From Rodentolepis nana (lineage: Eukaryota; Platyhelminthes; Cestoda; Cyclophyllidea; Hymenolepididae): a stretch of 17,389 bases of DNA. The notes under the pieces were generated by a model, which did no database searches, was not told the origin of the DNA, and saw only the letters and a program-made list of their open reading frames with translations. Numbering within the stretch: position 1 is the stretch's first letter; the number at the start of each line of letters is the position of its first letter. Below are positions 1 to 12,437 of the stretch, one piece after another. A program made the translations under genes and the position numbers. The stretch is taken from contig UZAE01000864.1 of assembly GCA_900617975.1 (NCBI GenBank), positions 1-17,389 of the forward strand. Direction: 5' to 3'.

Positions 1-119
1 ACACAAATGAATCGAATCAGCTAGTTAGGAGGCTCCGAATATAGAGGACACGAATCCAGTGAACAAATCGGGAAAATTTAGCCTTGGAACAATTTCCTGC
101 GTATTAATGATACGAACTA

Positions 120-438
120 GGGGTGTGCGATAGACTTACCTCCACGTGGTGCACCCTGGGCAACGTATACTCATACGGCAAAAAAAGTCTATTGACTGGC
201 AGCTGACTTCTGACTTCAAACTACCATCACCCCGCTTTATGTCATATTCGACTATTTTCACAGTACTCACCTCACCTTCGTTCTGCCTTTGTGTTTGTCT
301 CTTACATCTTTGAAACACTCTTCTGTCCCCCCCCCTCTCGACTTTATTTCAATTTGATGTTCCTTCCCCTCTGTGAAGCTTGAAGTCAACTAAAGGGCTA
401 ATGATAAATATCATAAAGCCTGCCATTTGATATAAATT
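120..438 (+). mobile_element. Dispersed SINE-like retroposon, copy A
   Basis: Near full-length copy of the about 320-bp repeat also found at 4827, 12525 and 13910 (minus). It starts GGGGTGTGCGATAG, carries the core GGTGCACCCTGGGCAACG, then the AAGTCTATT arm, a CA/CT-rich middle (TTTGTGTTTGTCTC), a C9 run at 327-335, the 3' block CTAATGATAAATATCATAA, and a GATATAAAT tail. No terminal inverted repeats or protein-coding capacity. I could not find a convincing target-site duplication, so boundaries come from comparison with copy D. It lies antisense to the protocadherin-like gene, downstream of the exon donor, so probably in the first intron. The ORF crossing it is repeat-derived. Confidence 0.85.
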
Positions 439-1649
439 TCAACAAAAATGAACCAAGAACACAAAGGAGAACATGCTCGTCTATACTGTCACGAATTCTT
501 CGCATGAAACCCTTGAAAATGGTCTAGATGCATGATTCAACTCAAACGGTCTACTTAACAGGCCGTAGACTTCTCGATCAGAATTTGATTCCAGACAGAC
601 ATCAATACAAGCCTTATCGGATAAAATGATGACAATGATAATAGCGACAGATTTGCCGGTAGAGATCTTCAAAATTACCAAATCGATCAATACAAAAAGA
701 CAATCTTCTTTCGACTTCAATAAGGAAGGGGGAGGCCGTTGGAGCCATTAAAGTATAGCCACCTAGGAGGACCATTAATTACGACATCATGTAATGATCA
801 GGGAGAGAAAATAAATAAAGGACTTCTGCGTAAAAATCGAGTCAAATCGATCATAAAATTTGGATCGCTAAACCGTTCTGGGCGCACGGGTGAATAATAC
901 TTTCCTTTACCCTTATCTTGTTTTAAGCTAAAGCTATTACTTCTCAAATTTGATAGGGCAGAAGGTATGTATCTGATGGCAAAGTAGCTCGTTTGATAAG
1001 TGAGGTAGAATATGGATTAATTGGTATAATTACAGAACAATATTAAAAAAAACCACCCGAGCCCTATGCCCTCGGTCTTGAGAGGCATGTAGGTAACCAG
1101 CGAAAATGTAGAAAAGCCCGTAAAATAGCAATTCTAGTAAGTTGCCCAGAAAACAGTTTAACATAGATCCAAATAGCTACTTCACATCTCAATTTTGTTC
1201 ATTTTCGATCTATTCTAAAGGAATAAACCTGCGAAAATCAATGAATTTTTTTCCTACTTATGCAATTTTCAAAATTAAATAATTAACTAAAATTTGAGCT
1301 TATTGACAAAAACAATTCTCAAAATGATTTTTAATGAAAGGTATCTTTATTAGCTAGTTTAACTAGTATATTGCAGTATTACTGCAGATGCGCAAGAACA
1401 CCATTAACCCATAAAAAATGGTTTCACCTATCAATTTTGTGAGAAAATTACTACAAAAATAGTTAGTAACTTAACTAAGATGATCACTGAAAGGGCCCAA
1501 ACGTCGTCAGCATATTCCTCTTTTCCAATTACGATGACGTAGGAAATAAGACCAAAATCAATAAGCTAATCAAACCGATGCTTTTATGAAAACCTAATTT
1601 AATAGTAAAACAAAAAACAGGCAAGTTATGGAAGAGAGCAAAGAGAACA
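439..1649. other. Non-coding stretch, probably part of the first intron of the protocadherin-like gene
   Basis: AT-rich sequence downstream (on the minus strand) of the exon donor. No cadherin linker motif (DxNDN-type codons) was found on the minus strand, so no second exon is visible. A 79-codon minus-strand frame at 481-720 opens with TTG and has no recognisable domain, so I treat it as chance. Confidence 0.5.
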
Positions 1650-1655
1650 ACTCAC
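1650..1655 (-). other. Splice donor (GTGAGT) ending the cadherin exon
   Basis: On the minus strand the coding sequence reads AGTGGA/GTGAGT. Cutting here leaves exactly 1581 coding bases (phase 0). It stops mid-EC5, right after the conserved DPKSGVLRTSG strand where family members normally continue with a DRE motif. Past it the protein turns into a short non-cadherin tail and a stop. That supports a donor rather than a truncated gene. The matching acceptor is not in the window. Confidence 0.78.
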
Positions 1656-3236
1656 TCCACTGGTTCTAAGAACTCCGGATTTGGGGTCGAGGTTGAAATG
1701 CTTATTAACGTCCTTACTTCCACCTTCTTGTAAAGGCGGAGGGGCTAAAGTGTATTGCAGCTCTGCTTGACCATCCCTATCCACCGCTGCTAGACTGGTA
1801 ATTTCAACACCAGGAGGCGAATTCTCCATGACTGTGGCGGAGTAAACTCTCATTGGAAACTCTGGTGGATATTCGTTCACATCCTGAATCCGTAGATTTA
1901 TTGTTCGCGTGGAATTTAATCGCGGGATGCCATAGTCATGACATCTAATTGTCGTTGTGACTTGTGTCTCCTGTTCATAATCAAAGGATCTAATGGTTCG
2001 AAGGGAATACAAATCTTGAGCACTGTGAGTCAATTCAAAGGCTGACTGGCTATCCAAATCACAAGAAGTACGAGCATTTTCACCAATATCAGCGTCCTCA
2101 ACTCTGACCACAGCAATTTGGCCGGGAGGGGCGTTTTCTTGTACTACGAGGTCATCAGGAAATTTACTCATCTCTCCAGAGGGGACAATCTCAATGATAG
2201 GTCGATTATCATTGGCATCCTTAACATCAATCTGAACTTCAACATTTGAGGCCGGGTATCCTGTACATTCAGTAGCCACAGTATTGCAAGCAACAACCTT
2301 GAAATTGTAATACCCACGAATCTTAGCATCCAATGGTCGACGCAACCTGATTTCACCAGTATTGGGGACGATTTCGAAAGTATCTATAAGATCTAGATCA
2401 ACTAGTTCATGGAAAGAGTAAAATATCCGGGCATTTTCCCCTGAATCTGCATCAGAGGCATTCAATTTGAGTATTGTATTTCCAGGGGGGAAAGATTCCA
2501 AAGCTGTAAATTGATATCGCCGATTAGGGAATGTAGGGAAGTTATCGTTCACATCTTCAATCTCAATCAGGACTTCAATTGAAGTACAATAATCAATATC
2601 GCATGCAGACAAAATACCAGAGTAATTAGCTCGTAATTCTCGATCAATTGGTGCATTTAAACGCAGTCGAATAGCTGGAAGATTGGATTGGTCTAGACTG
2701 AAAGTATCTGTCGGTTCAGACCATTGATACCTCGTTATTTGGTTCCGTGGATCAACATCAGAATCTACGGCTGGTCGTAGGCCTATAAGTTTTCCAACTT
2801 CTGAATTTTCTGGAATAGTCACCCGTTGAGTATCACTGGAGAAAGACGGTCGATTATCATTCACATCATTAACCTTGACCACCAACTTAAGGGAAATCCA
2901 ATAGGATTTAGAGCGAGTTTCAATAACAACAACGTTCACATTGATCCTACAATCAACAACACCACAGCATTGTCTGTGCTTTTGGCAGAGGGTTTCCCGA
3001 TCAAGATCTTGCTTCACTTTTATATCCCCCGTCCGGCTGTCTACGCTAAACAAGACAACGTCACAGATAAATTCTGGTATTTTATCGACTGAGGATGGCA
3101 CCGAATCTCGGAGAGAACCAATAGTTGAATTCACTTCTGTTCCTTCAAAAATCTCTATTTCGTGTGTAATTTCGCTTCTCACGGAGCGCGTTGTGAAGGC
3201 AAGCGCAAGGAAAACAACAAATAACCTTTTCAACAT
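1656..3236 (-). CDS. Protocadherin-like cell-adhesion protein, first coding exon (partial gene)
   Basis: Seen: 527 codons from ATG at 3236 to a splice donor. Residues 1-21 are a signal peptide (KR then a hydrophobic FVVFLALAF core; likely cleavage after SVRS). Cadherin repeats follow, each closed by the calcium-linker motif: EC1 about 22-132 (DVNDNRPSF 124-132), EC2 133-236 (DVNDNFPTF), EC3 237-348 (DANDNRPII), EC4 349-460 (degenerate DVNEYPPEF), then partial EC5 461-527. LDRE (78-81), IDRE (197-200) and DxD motifs (262-264, 381-383, 486-488) supply further calcium ligands. N-glycosylation sequons lie at N36, N204, N259 and N441. EC1 has a cysteine cluster (C84, C90, C91, C96), reminiscent of the LDRExLC region of protocadherin EC1. 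Known: such proteins mediate calcium-dependent adhesion at the cell surface. Inferred: remaining ECs, transmembrane segment and cytoplasmic tail lie on exons left of the window. The frame stays open for nine codons past the donor to a stop at 1626, read here as intron. Which protocadherin subtype cannot be decided. Confidence 0.93.
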
Positions 3237-3720
3237 TATGACACATGGATAACAAAGAGTAGAAAGAGCAAAATAGGCGATTTGAGGAGAAAATCAGAGG
3301 GATTGTGGCGTGCAGATCATCAGTGGGACACGCACAAAAGGCACGAACACGGCTAAACTCGGTAACACAGATTTGTGCCAGCCAAAAGTGTTGGCTTGAG
3401 GTTAGGCCCTTGTAGTGGAGGGAAAAAGTGTGTTCATGCGTGCTAGAAGCGTGCGGATCTACATACGCATTCCTTAACCAATTATATTGTGCGTCAAACG
3501 GGCAGACATACGCACGCACTCATGAAGTAAACCAATTGTATCGCCGCGTGGGGTTGCACGACGTCAGGCCACCTGGCTTGTAGGATTTTAAAGTGGCTGA
3601 CGCATACAGTCATTGGTTTGTGTGCGTTGTGTGTACAGGCGACTTGGGGCACAGATAAGAGGTTCTGGGGCCAAGCCATTGGTTAATGGGACGCTGACAC
3701 ACAGTACCACGTGTTTCTAG
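3237..3720 (-). promoter_or_regulatory. 5' UTR and putative promoter region of the protocadherin-like gene
   Basis: This flank is visibly richer in G+C than the surrounding DNA. It holds four CCAAT-type motifs: AACCAATT at 3476-3483 and 3530-3537, and CATTGGTT (AACCAATG on the gene's strand) at 3611-3618 and 3677-3684. A CACGTG E-box lies at 3708-3713. The roughly 90 bases before the start codon are pyrimidine-rich on the gene strand and contain no AG, so no splice or trans-splice acceptor sits directly upstream of the ATG. The ATG has A at -3. An out-of-frame ATG lies 10 bases further upstream (3244-3246). No clear TATA box or initiator was found. The promoter role is inferred from position and motifs. 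Confidence 0.45.
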
Positions 3721-4826
3721 TCCGTCATGCAGTTCAATGCTAACTTTGGTTCGTATGTTTTGAATGCTTTAAGGGGGCCCAGGAAGAACGATGCTAGCGT
3801 TTTCTTGGTACTGGTGGAAATAAAAATGGGTTCTAGACGCTAGATTAATTATTTACATGCCTGTGTCAACTAATTTTGTTTTAGGAGAAAGTGGTTTCGA
3901 CTCCCCAGTTTGGAGATGCAATTGTTCTTTGTAGATATGGGCTTCTGTAAGCTGGTTTCTACCAGCCAGGATATCAATCTTTTCTCTGCCAAAAAGGGGA
4001 TAATAAATGGCTAAATAAGGGAACTCAGGTAGACACTGCCTGGGAGATCTGTCATAAATTTTAAAACTGCTTTTTTTGGAATTGCTTGTTATAATATTGT
4101 TAGCCATGGCATAGCAAAAAGCTTTATCTTCCATTTTGTAAAACCAACTGAGTTCTAATACAAGTAATGTACATTAATAAAGAAAGAAGAGAGGGTGGGT
4201 AAGATTTTTTGAATATAATCAGATCGACAGAAAAGACATTAGGCACTTGATGATCTATGCACAATACTTCATCAATGCCGCGCTCATTGTTTTATTTCCT
4301 AAATTTCGAACTTTCTTTTCCTTCATAGTTTACCAAACAAGTGTCTCGTGCAAATTGGTCACTTCGATTCACTTTTATTCTTACGAATGCAGAGTTTGCA
4401 GAATGTTGCAATTTTGCATGGTTTTCACAATACTATTGCGAGTAGAATGGATTGATTTGGGCAACAATGGTAGCCTTAATAGCAGTATAGTTACTGACTG
4501 CAGGAAAGCTCTAATTAGTGTAGATTAATATTAGCTTATAAGTTTACTTGAACTTAAAAACAAATGATCAAAATCGTTTATTTTTATGGAATATGAAAGT
4601 GAAAGAATAGGGGATAGAATGGGTCTTTTTTAAAAAAATAAGTTTCTCAATTTATTTCAGCGTACTAGATGAAATATAATGAATTCCCATTTATTACTTC
4701 TTAAGATCAATAATTTCATCATTCTCATTCATATTTGGGCCTTTAAGCAGTCCTTATTTATGGATGATAAATTCCAAGTTCTGGTAAGAAAATCAAATTC
4801 TGCCAATCTCTAAATTAGTCGAAAAT
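3721..4826. other. Intergenic AT-rich stretch without a supported gene
   Basis: Two 93-codon frames exist (3853-4134 minus, 4247-4528 plus), but neither shows a domain, signal peptide or biased composition, and similar lengths arise by chance. No tRNA-like, repeat or element structure was recognised. Confidence 0.5.
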
Positions 4827-5150
4827 GTGGTGTACGATAGGCTTACCTCCACTTGGAACACCCTAGGCAACCTATACCCGTACGACAAAGAAGTCTATAA
4901 ATCGGCAGTTGACCTCTGGCTTCAAACTACCACGACCCCACTGTATATCATATTCGACCACTTTCACAGTACTCATTTTACCTTTTCTCTACCTTTGTGT
5001 CTGTCTGTCTCTTTCACGTCTGCGAATCACTCTTCTGTTCCTCCTCTCGAATGTTTGTGACTTTGGTGTTCCTCCCCTCCGTGAATCCCGAAGTCCTCTA
5101 GAGGGCTAATAATAACTATCATAACGCCTGACACTTTACATAAATAAATA
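4827..5150 (+). mobile_element. Dispersed SINE-like retroposon, copy B (old, diverged)
   Basis: Full-length match to the repeat family but with many substitutions. It starts GTGGTGTACGATAGGCTTAC, has the core ACACCCTAGGCAACC in place of GCACCCTGGGCAACG, then AAGTCTATA, a (CTGT)-rich middle with GTGTCTGTCTGTCTC, a 3' block CTAATAATAACTATCATAA and an ATAAATAAATA tail. The divergence suggests it is the oldest of the four copies. Candidate degenerate flanking repeats AAATTAGTC (4812-4820) and AAATTAGC (5155-5162) may be a decayed target-site duplication, but this is weak. Confidence 0.85.
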
Positions 5151-8100
5151 GACAAAATTAGCATTTATGATTGGCCATTCTATCAACTTGGCGAACCCGA
5201 TTGGAAACAAACTCGTGACCTCTTACTCACCAGAGCTCAATCTGACAAAGACGCTCAGGTCTACTTTATACTTCAAAGTGTTCAAATGACTTCGTCAACT
5301 CTCTCGTTTAGATTTATTAATTCTTATGAGATATTTGCTCTCCATCCAAACTTTTGCGAGGTATTCGATCGAAATGCTCTAGAGTATAATTAATGTTACA
5401 TAGTTTAGCGATTTTAAGCAATGGGGGGGGGGGTCAGTTGGCATTATCTAAAAAGTAATAAAATGTTTCTATTGATTTTTAATCGTCTCGGTTCTATTAA
5501 CCATTCCATGGATGTAGGGTATTGAGAATGGCTTTTAATCAAATTTAACAATATATATTTGATAATTGATAATTGATTCTATTTAGTCTCATTGTTAACT
5601 GAATCTGGCACCATTTGTGCTTAGCATTCGCACGTCAGCACCAGTTAGTCGATTGCACATATTTAGAACTGCACAATTGCAAAGTATTTAGATTATCGAG
5701 TGTTACGATTTATACACTTGTTGTCCTTGTTTGTTGTAACTGTAAAAGTTTAGATTTAACAAATCACAAAATTTTAAACATTCTTGCTTAAAAATGTAAA
5801 CTGGAAAATTTCCAATGACGCATGCCAGGAACGAATTGGTGCGGGATGAACTTATTGACGTAAGAACATAGACATATTTCATAACGTTCATTTAAATGGG
5901 CCATACTCCAGTTAATGAAGTCATTTGACTAGAAGCGGGAAGCTTTCCAATGCAGGACTATAGTACTAAAGCATCTGAATTCTGTCCCTATGCTCTAAGT
6001 TTGTACTGTTTTTTTTACAAGCAGTAGTTAACCCAGAACTTGGAATAAAGATAGAAGTGCCGTTTTTCTGACGTATTCATCACTGACTATTTAGTTAGCT
6101 TAAAGTCACCTATATATTTTGAAGTTGATCGTCATACGCACCTGACCGATGCAGACTAGATTCTCAAGTGAGGCGTATCAAGGCCTGTTGAAAGGGAAGA
6201 AGGAAGACACAAAGGCCTTTCAGGAAATTTAGCATTCCGAGGCGAACACTAAGCTCAAGGGCTTGAGTTTTTTTCAGCGAAGTCTTCCATTATTTGCGTC
6301 CAAAATATCACTGCTTCATAACTTAGTTACATATAATGATACTATTCTTGAAAATAGTGCGCTCCAAGAAATGGTCCTTTAATAACTTCACTTATTTGTC
6401 ACCAAATGAACGTTGTTTAATGGTAAAATATCACTTTAATGCCGTTCATCATGGCCTAATAATGTTTGCAATAACTTTGCCTATTAAAAATTGAATTATT
6501 TACAGGTTTTCTATTGATTGAAGTGAATAATCAATTGCAATTTTGCGAATAAATGAGCTAGAAACAACATTTGACGGGGTACAAACTGATATCTCAACAA
6601 ATGAATTAAGAGAAGCTTTTGTTATAGTGACCACTTGCAGTCAAGTCACGACTGTATACGAGGATACCAATTGGTTCCCTCAAATAAACAAAGAGTTTGC
6701 CAATAATAGAGCAATAATGGAAGTAAAAAGCACCTTTAATTATTATTTCATAAAGAGAAAATATCTGATTATTTGAAAAAAAAATATATTTCATCACGGG
6801 GAGAGGGATTTTTAGCCATCAATTACGCCTTAGGAATTTGGCTCGTCAAGTGAAGGGTTTTTATCTCTAGTAGTGACTAGTCCCTTACGATTTTCTTTGT
6901 TACTTAATAATCAACTGAACAGTTGTAATGGTAGTCATTCTGTCAGTTAGTCTCCCGAATTTCAATATCGAGATTTCGTTCGAGTTCCGCGACACTTGTG
7001 TTGGATGTAACATATGTTCAACTACAACATCCCAGATTTGGACACGAGGGAAGTTGTATTATTTTATAAGAAAAGGCGGGACTTTTTCAGGACATTTTTG
7101 ATTGTAACTAATACATGGTTAAATGGACACACGATAATGCCCCAACTAGAATCCCTTACAATTTGTTTACGTCTAAGTGGAGCGAAAATCAAATAACAAC
7201 GCACAACGCAATTGAATGAATACTGCCAAAAATTTCAGGCAAAACTTTTCGGTACAAATGCCTTATTGCTTTTTTAGCAAAATGTTGGTACTCCCGAATT
7301 ACCTTAACGTCAGCAATTGGACGATGATGCTGCAAGAAATTATTTTGGGATACTATACTCTAACAAAACTGGTATATTTGAAAGGTGCAACTTGTTCACT
7401 GGTCAGATGACCCGGCTGCATCTCTTCTATTTTCAACAAATTCTCAATGCCAACATAACGGTGCAACCTGCCTTATCTGTCGTTGACGAATAACAATGAA
7501 CTGAGATCAATCTACACTGCGTCCATTGTTAATCAATAAAGTGATTAAGACATATAGTATTTCGTTATTCAAGAGTATGTAATTTCTAAAACTTTGTTGG
7601 TCAAAGACAAGGAGTTCAGAGAAACGAATAATAGTTTCGCTTTGAAATTTTTTGGCTGATTTATGCAACGGGAAGACGAATTAGTTTTCGTGAAACATCG
7701 ATAGCTTTAAATATTTATGAATTTGTTAAGCAAAGTTTCTACCCTAACGTAATTAGTGAAAATGTTTGACCTGGTTAGTGAACAAAGTCATGGAGTCACC
7801 TCGGTGAGAAACTCATTATCAGCCACGGCTCTTCATGAGCATTTTCTAGTAGGTAACAAATACAAACTTGTAGAATTGGCAGAAGTTCCGGCGAAGTTTC
7901 TTCTTTGTCTATTATGGTGCCTAAATCCAGAATTTCTATTAAATTGACAAGTACCTTTTTGTTATGACACATATCTTAAGAGTGGGGGAGGAAGGGGAGT
8001 TGGGGAAACCTGTCGTTAATCAATGACCAGTGGTGATTAGGGTAAACAATAAAATCTGACCAAATAGAGTTTTTTCCACAACTTCAAAGTCGAAATGCAA

Positions 8101-11100
8101 ATCAGTCAGCTAATTAAGGACTCAGCACATATTTGATCAATATACGAAATCAGCTATAACTATCGTTTAATCTTTCATATTAACCCAGATGCCAATGTCA
8201 TCCTCGCCTTCAGTATCCATCTCTCACACTTCCCATTAGCAAACATTTTCGTTTTTATTCGTTGGAGAAAAAGGTTGAATTCATCACAACATTGCGTAAT
8301 CTATGAACTTAGTTTGTTTCGAACTAATTATTGACAAATATTGACACAAATATTCTTATAAAGATCTATTTTTAAATTCACTCGTTTCCTTCCGTGTTAA
8401 AGAACAAATACTGTGACTATTCAAGTTCAGTGGCATTAAAATGGATCATTGAGGCGTATAAATCTGTCCCATGATTTAAGTAAGTTTGTTTACTGATATT
8501 AGTTAGAATACCATAACAGTGATTTTAGAATTGAAATGAGATATTTTGCCTTCTCAGAAATTCAGTGTACATTTGTACTTAAAAACGCCTTTAGCATCGC
8601 CTTTGTAGGTCGTTCAGTGATTGTCTGGACATTGCAAGCCAGAGGGCGATATGGAAGTATGCTTCCGCAGGCTAGTGAACCAATGGAAAGACAAATTGGA
8701 GTTTAATATGACCATGAAGCCAGTCCCTTGGTAAATTATGATTTTGTGCCTGATGGTTGTTGTCTCCCTCCATTTACTTTTACTGGAAGATCTACTCTTT
8801 AATATTTACTTGAATTATCTATATGGTAAGGCTCTATATATGTTACCTATGACCGCATTTCCAACAATTTTATTTTGATGCAAATGAGATTACTAATGGA
8901 TAACAAGGAGATTCGAGATGAGGAAGCAATTTAGCTTCTCTTTTTACTTTCAGAATGTGGTGATTGCAGTGATTTAAAAATGATTTCACTGCCTTGATCA
9001 TTGACCTCTAAGCATAATGTGCCTCGATACCATTTTCAGATGATAGTGAATCTAGTACTGATAAGCAGTACTGTGTTTTCATTTGATTTTGGCAAAATAA
9101 AACTGTGGTAGATATGACCGTCTATGCTTGTCTGATAATTTGGGCCGTTAAAAGACGATGATTGGTAATTTATGTAAGTATTTTAAAATCAACCGTCAGC
9201 ACACATAGGGACTGGAGTTTAAGACCCTTTGTTTATTTTATCAAGGTTTTATTCGTACTTGTCTATAGCCTGAGTTGTCAAGGTCAGATCATAGAGACCC
9301 CCCAATTATGTTTAAAACTAGCTGCGTAATTGAAATTTAAACAAAACTGACATAATCTGCACTGAGATTAATTAATGGCGCAATAATTTTTTAAACTTCT
9401 ATTAAGTAAGGCACTTTATGCATAGGAACGATATTTCCCATAACAGCCCAACAAATGAAAAATATAAAAATATATTCTTAATACAGTAAAATCTAGAAGT
9501 TGGGCGAAAAAACAACAAGAATATGGTGGTAACAAGCAGTTGTCAAGACAGAACTTTTCTGATGACACCTCCAGTACTTTATTCAAATTAAGGTTTTATT
9601 TAGAAAACCAGATTTGTAGAAAATTATGTTCAGTGTTTGTAAAATAAGAAAAAAATATGATCTTTGCTAGCCGTTGCATATTAGGATCAGGAAGGCGTTA
9701 TTCTTGCTCTGATCAATTAAGGTTGTTACTTAAATGCTCTATCAGTAGACTCTACTCGAAAACTACAAAGATCGCTAGCTGAGAAGGGTGACTTACGTCC
9801 ATTATACAGTTGCATCTTAAGAACAAAGGAATATTTTCTTCCATGATATAGGAAGAACGTAATTGCAAAAAAACTTTTCATTAAATGATTGCTAGTTTAA
9901 AAAATTGGAATATTGATCAATTCATTTCTAATCCTTACATTAAGGTGGGAAGAAGAAATAGTAAGATTTCAGAACGTGCTAAAGTTCATGTGATAGAAAG
10001 AACCTCGATATAAGTAAAACCGATTTATCAATAGAGTTCTAGGAAGTTCTGCTACGCTAATAATGCTGTCTACTACTTGGTATTTTGATGAAAAAGGCTA
10101 TCAAACACCATTGTAATTCAAATACTTGAATCACGCCACTTAAAAACTCTTAAACGTGCCCAAATCGAATGAGATTTTTTCTAGTCACCAAAGCCTATTT
10201 GAACTGGAAATTAAGCATGCGCAAACCCTTGCTCTTTAAAACCAACATTTGCTGAAATTCCAGCTACCTCCATGTTGCCAGATGAAAGTTTACAGAATCT
10301 CACAAAATGAAGTATTATTAATTGAAAGACCATAATCACATCTCCAACTGTGTGAAGCTCTGTTTTAAGACTGTAATCCACAAAATTGTCTTCCACTTTC
10401 TCTTGCCAAATGCAGCATTGAAACCTGCTTGCCGATTACCCAAATCATACGTTAGTTAAATGATTTTCAAAGTAACTAGATGGTTTGAGGAGAATATTGG
10501 GAATTTCTCAAACAGACTATCTCCAGGATCATAATAGGCAAGCAATGATTCTTTCACTCAATGAATAGAGAATTGTCAATAGGATGCAAAATCATATCTG
10601 ATTCTATGCGTTGGGTTGAGATACTTGTCAGTCTTAACAGTGCTCATGAAAACTTGATTTAACCGACTCAGATTCTACGGAATATTGACCTTCTATCATG
10701 AAAATATTCCGAAGGCGAAGCACTTTCCTCAACTTGCTACCAGGCTATATTCTCATAATATTTCGACGTAACTACTGTTTTTACAAAAAAAGGCTTCAAT
10801 TCAGATTGTAATGAAAAGAATGCTTGAATTTTGAAGTTATTATCAAGAATATAAGTGTTTTAGCTCCAAACTTACAAATCAGCATTACGGCATTGCTTTC
10901 CAAGACCTGGGAGGGTAGAAAGTTTAATATTTATTCATCTTCTTTTCACCCTATTTTCACCTAAACGGACTGTCAGTTTCTACAAAAATGCAAATTAACT
11001 TAGCTAGCGGGGCAAATATTTCTCGTTGTCCTATTGGTTACCTTTCTAAGTCTTGGTGTACTTTTGTGATTGTTGTAACTTGATTAAATATGTGTTAGCT

Positions 11101-12437
11101 ATTTTGTTGCATACATCGAGAGCATACTATATATTTCAACGCTGTGGTCCTCTAATCTACGACCTTAACCGGTAAACACGCAATACGAAAAGCTAAAAGC
11201 TTCACGGTACAATATTGGTTTAACCAATTAGGCTGATCATTTTATATAAGTGAATTACCTATTTAACTTCCTGTCCGATAAAATGAAAAGGAAATAAAAC
11301 CTGGAAGGAGGTGAATGTTTGATGAGTTGGCATTTACACTAAAGGCGAATGGGTGGAAGGACATCTTTCATCGATGAACGTTTTTTTCAAGTAAATATCC
11401 TTTGCACATTCGCCAAAGAGGAGTGGACAATTTGTAGACAATCATATTAAAACAGGCGTAAATTGTCGTAATTTCAGGTTCAAAGATCAGTGCTCTGGTC
11501 AGATAACGTTTCGAAGTCAAACTTGGGGAAAATCGGTAAGTTTTAGCCATTAGATATTTATTTCGGATGCTACAAATTAGTGGAATATTACATTAATTTC
11601 CAACATGTTCCTTAATTTGCTCATTTCTCATTCTCACCTTACAGTGCTCCGCTTAACACAGCAAAAACAATAATCGATAGAAATGAGTTACCTTATGGTA
11701 TAAACATAACATGCACCCCTGCTAAATTTAGTGTCCATAAAAATCGATAAGTTGACTAACTCTATATGGGGGCTCACTTATTCAGCTGCGCTAAATTTGA
11801 CGCATGATTCATAAATGACTAAGTAAGACAAGCATAAACTAAACATTTAGGCAGTGCTTGAAACATTTTCGAAAAAACGATTTTAACCAATACGTTAATT
11901 CTCAATTGCTTAATAAGTGAATGCTCAAATTGTTAAATCTTAAAGCATTTTAATCTTAGAAGGTCCCATTTATGAAGAAAAACCCTTTTGAGGAAAAAAT
12001 CGAAATGCTTATTCTTTTTCTTACCTAATCAAATATGTTTGTTACGCAAGAGAGTAATTCATTAAATTCATCACCCGTGTACTGGTTCATTGATCATTGG
12101 CTTCCAAGGCTCAGACCTTGAAATGTAACACCATCTGTAGAGTAGTCGCCGCTCTGGCTAACTAATCAACCAACCATTTATTACATATTCAAGAATATTT
12201 AAGTTAATCTATTTTGGTGATAAAGACTGGTCGTTTGAGCAGTAAGTGACCTCTTTCTCTCCTTCCTAAGTTGGAGTAGATGTAGCTTTGCTAAAGTGTA
12301 ATTGAGAAGTTATAAACTCACCTACATATTATTTTAAATGCAGAAGGCAGATCGTGAAAATTGAAATTGATGGAGTTGTCAATTAGAGATCTGAATTTAT
12401 TTATCAAGTGATACCTAGATTACCAACGGTGTAATAC
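5151..12437. other. Long AT-rich non-coding region
   Basis: More than 7 kb in which all frames on both strands are short (about 77 codons or fewer) and carry no recognisable domain. No transposon protein fragment, tRNA or snRNA was recognised. Small structures noted: an 11-base G run (5423-5433), GATAATT direct repeats near 5560-5577, a G-rich tract (7984-8006), and a 9-bp inverted repeat CGGAATATT/AATATTCCG (10678-10686, 10703-10711). It could be intergenic or part of a very long intron of an unseen gene. Confidence 0.6.

Noticed and set aside
120..438. tRNA-derived SINE head or hammerhead ribozyme in the repeat family
   Set aside because: No A/B boxes at the right spacing. CTAATGATAAC resembles part of a hammerhead core, but the GAAA and closing stems are absent.
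481..720. 79-codon minus-strand frame as a second cadherin exon
   Set aside because: It opens at TTG and has no DxNDN, DRE or DxD pattern. The resemblance of a DREVYG piece to cadherin is isolated.
3145..3519. 124-codon minus-strand frame overlapping the cadherin start
   Set aside because: It overlaps the signal peptide coding region in another frame and has no domain. Its downstream part is better read as an upstream overlapping frame in the 5' UTR.
3885..3915. Possible tRNA T-arm or pol III B box (GTGGTTTCGACTCCCC)
   Set aside because: It has one extra base relative to the B box, and upstream sequence shows neither an A box nor arms that fold into a cloverleaf.
3853..4528. Two 93-codon frames (minus 3853-4134, plus 4247-4528)
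   Set aside because: No domain, no neighbour logic and unremarkable composition. Frames this long are expected by chance in this much sequence.
7640..7670. AATTTTTTGG-like Sm site as part of a spliced-leader or U snRNA gene
   Set aside because: The flanking sequence gives neither a leader followed by a GT donor nor the expected stem-loops.
7984..8006. G-rich tract as a G-quadruplex
   Set aside because: It has only three runs of three or more G plus one GG, so at best a weak two-tier quadruplex.
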